Assembly: GCA_934215405.1 (NCBI GenBank)
Contig: CAKPZU010000009.1
Location: forward strand, 1-36,036
Origin: an uncultured Bacilli bacterium
GTDB taxonomy: Bacteria > Bacillota_I > Bacilli_A > RFN20 > CAG-631
Direction: 5' to 3'
DNA: 36,036 nt
In this document: positions 35,004-36,036 of the stretch, in pieces
Layout of the letters: every line of letters begins with the position of its first letter
Position numbering within the stretch: the stretch's first letter is position 1
The notes under the pieces: generated by a model
Seen by the model: only the letters and a program-made list of their open reading frames with translations
The model's database searches: none
What the model was told of the DNA's origin: nothing
Translations under genes and position numbers: made by a program

Positions 35004-36036
35004 TTAATCCTTTCTTGTTGCTTGATATAATTTGTATTGATTTGTTAGCCATTCAATATAGTTAGAAGCTTGTGATCTATAATGTGTACAAGCATCAATC
35101 CATGTTTCGCTTGGATTTTTAGTTCCAGCCCATGCTTTAGTTGCACATTCAAGATAAATATATGCTTCAGCTGTTGTATAATCCTTTGATACTTGAGCAC
35201 TAGCTCCATAGAATAACATACCATCAGTAGCGTTTTTCAAGCAATTATAATTTCTAACCTTTTCAATCCAATTTCTTTCAGTTTCTGTATATTGCATAGG
35301 AATTTTATATGAAATGTCATCATTGTGAATTAAAGCAAATACACCACTATATGGCTTATGAGTTACATAATAATCATCCGTATATTCATAATAGTTATCA
35401 CCGAATGATGAATCCTTCCATTGCTCACCTTTAATACCATAAGCACAAAGCTCATAGTTATCTTTATTTGAATACATCCAATCTAAATATTCAATTATTA
35501 AAGGAGCTTTATTTGATTTTTTATTAATAATTAAGCAGTCTGTATTTTTAGATACTTCAGCAAAGGCACCACTATTTTCAACGACATTACCATTTTCATC
35601 AACTGCATCAAGAGGATCTAAAATTGTAAATTCTGCCTTTTCATCAATTTCTTTACATTTTCTTGCAACATCAATTAAATTAGTAATTGTTGGATTTAAA
35701 AAATATACTGCAGATTTTCCAGCTGCTAAATTTGATAATCTTTGGTTGGCAGAAATAGTTGTATTATCTCTTTCCCAAAGGCCATCGTTTACCCAATCAT
35801 ATTCTTGTTGTAATACCTTACCATAATTTTCACTAATCCAGCCTGGGACAACTTCCTTAATAGTATTATCATCATTATAATTAACGGCTCTATATTGATA
35901 TCCAGTCGACTTATAAGCTCCAGCTAAAAGAGTAAATTCCATATCATATACAGGCCCTGATAATGGTGTTGTACATGCTGGGATTTCACTTTTCATTTTA
36001 CGAATCATTGTATCAAAGTCTTTAATAGTTCTACAC
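35004..36036 (-). CDS. ABC transporter solute-binding protein, 5' end beyond the window
   Basis: The frame is open through the right edge (translated edge residues CRTIKDFDTMIRKMK), so the true start lies outside and the internal ATG at 36008 is not the start. The visible 344 residues are the later part of a sugar/oligosaccharide-binding protein of the long LipO-like type. Landmarks are GWISENYGKVLQQEYDWVND, SNLAAGKSAVYFL, IEYLDWMYSNKDNYELCAYG, EQWKDSSFGDNYYEY and a C-terminal helix WIDACTHYRSQASNYIEWL. It precedes the surface-lectin gene by 6 nt. Its permeases are not in the window and probably lie upstream. Its ligand would be an oligosaccharide handled by the GH127, GH32 and GH-A-like enzymes downstream. 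Confidence 0.82.
   Translation of the reverse strand, partial: CRTIKDFDTMIRKMKSEIPACTTPLSGPVYDMEFTLLAGAYKSTGYQYRAVNYNDDNTIKEVVPGWISENYGKVLQQEYDWVNDGLWERDNTTISANQRLSNLAAGKSAVYFLNPTITNLIDVARKCKEIDEKAEFTILDPLDAVDENGNVVENSGAFAEVSKNTDCLIINKKSNKAPLIIEYLDWMYSNKDNYELCAYGIKGEQWKDSSFGDNYYEYTDDYYVTHKPYSGVFALIHNDDISYKIPMQYTETERNWIEKVRNYNCLKNATDGMLFYGASAQVSKDYTTAEAYIYLECATKAWAGTKNPSETWIDACTHYRSQASNYIEWLTNQYKLYQATRKD

Noticed and set aside
1..36036. CRISPR arrays, insertion sequences, tRNA or rRNA genes
   Set aside because: No regularly spaced repeats, transposase-like frames, terminal inverted repeats around genes, or tRNA/rRNA-like segments were seen on reading the window.
1..36036. Mycoplasma-type code (TGA as Trp), suggested by the AT-rich composition
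   Set aside because: Trp residues at conserved positions are encoded by TGG, no gene contains an in-frame TGA, and the GH127 gene appears to stop at TGA.

Overview
This AT-rich window comes from a low-GC Gram-positive-type bacterium. Proteins are rich in Lys, Asn, Ile and Ser, signal peptides are of the lipoprotein type (Leu-x-Ser/Gly-Cys), ribosome binding sites are strong AGGAGG, and every supported gene lies on the minus strand. Trp is encoded by TGG, no gene needs an internal TGA, and at least one gene appears to end in TGA. The standard bacterial code therefore fits and a Mycoplasma-type code does not. An uncultured Bacilli/Erysipelotrichia-like gut or rumen bacterium is a reasonable inference, but no rRNA or marker gene is present to settle it.

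Region 1 (about 24.4 kb down to 0.36 kb, read right to left) is a beta-1,2-glucan (sophorooligosaccharide) utilisation locus. Gene order is: five-repeat surface lipoprotein; cytosolic GH144-type protein; LacI regulator; lipoprotein solute-binding protein; a very large membrane-anchored solute-binding protein fused to carbohydrate-binding-like domains; permease pair 1; an NHL/TPR/YIP1 membrane protein; a DUF5696-type membrane-anchored protein; permease pair 2; a GH144 lipoprotein (endo-beta-1,2-glucanase family); a GH94 1,2-beta-oligoglucan phosphorylase; and a GH3 beta-glucosidase. A hairpin terminator closes it. A promoter, a cre-like site and a perfect 18-bp LacI-type palindrome precede the first gene. 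A second operator with three alternating half-sites precedes the second gene. The inferred flow is: surface capture and cleavage of the polymer by lipoproteins, import of oligomers, then cytosolic phosphorolysis and hydrolysis to glucose-1-phosphate and glucose. No transporter ATPase is encoded, so a shared one elsewhere is expected.

Region 2 (24.4-26.1 kb) holds a regulatory intergenic stretch and three small genes unrelated to glycans: a GNAT acetyltransferase, a cytidine deaminase and an unrecognised 115-residue protein with its own promoter and terminator.

Region 3 (26.2 kb to the right edge) is a second, tightly packed glycan operon that starts beyond the window. It holds a truncated ABC solute-binding protein, a surface protein with a possible Cys-containing C-terminal sorting signal, two paralogous clan GH-A-like lipoprotein glycosidases, a GH127 protein, an AraC regulator and an atypical GH32 enzyme. 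Its substrate probably contains furanosides such as arabinofuranose or fructose, but this cannot be fixed from sequence alone.

The most promising candidate for an undescribed system is the membrane module of region 1: two permease pairs surrounding the NHL/TPR/YIP1 and DUF5696 proteins, plus the giant fused solute-binding protein.
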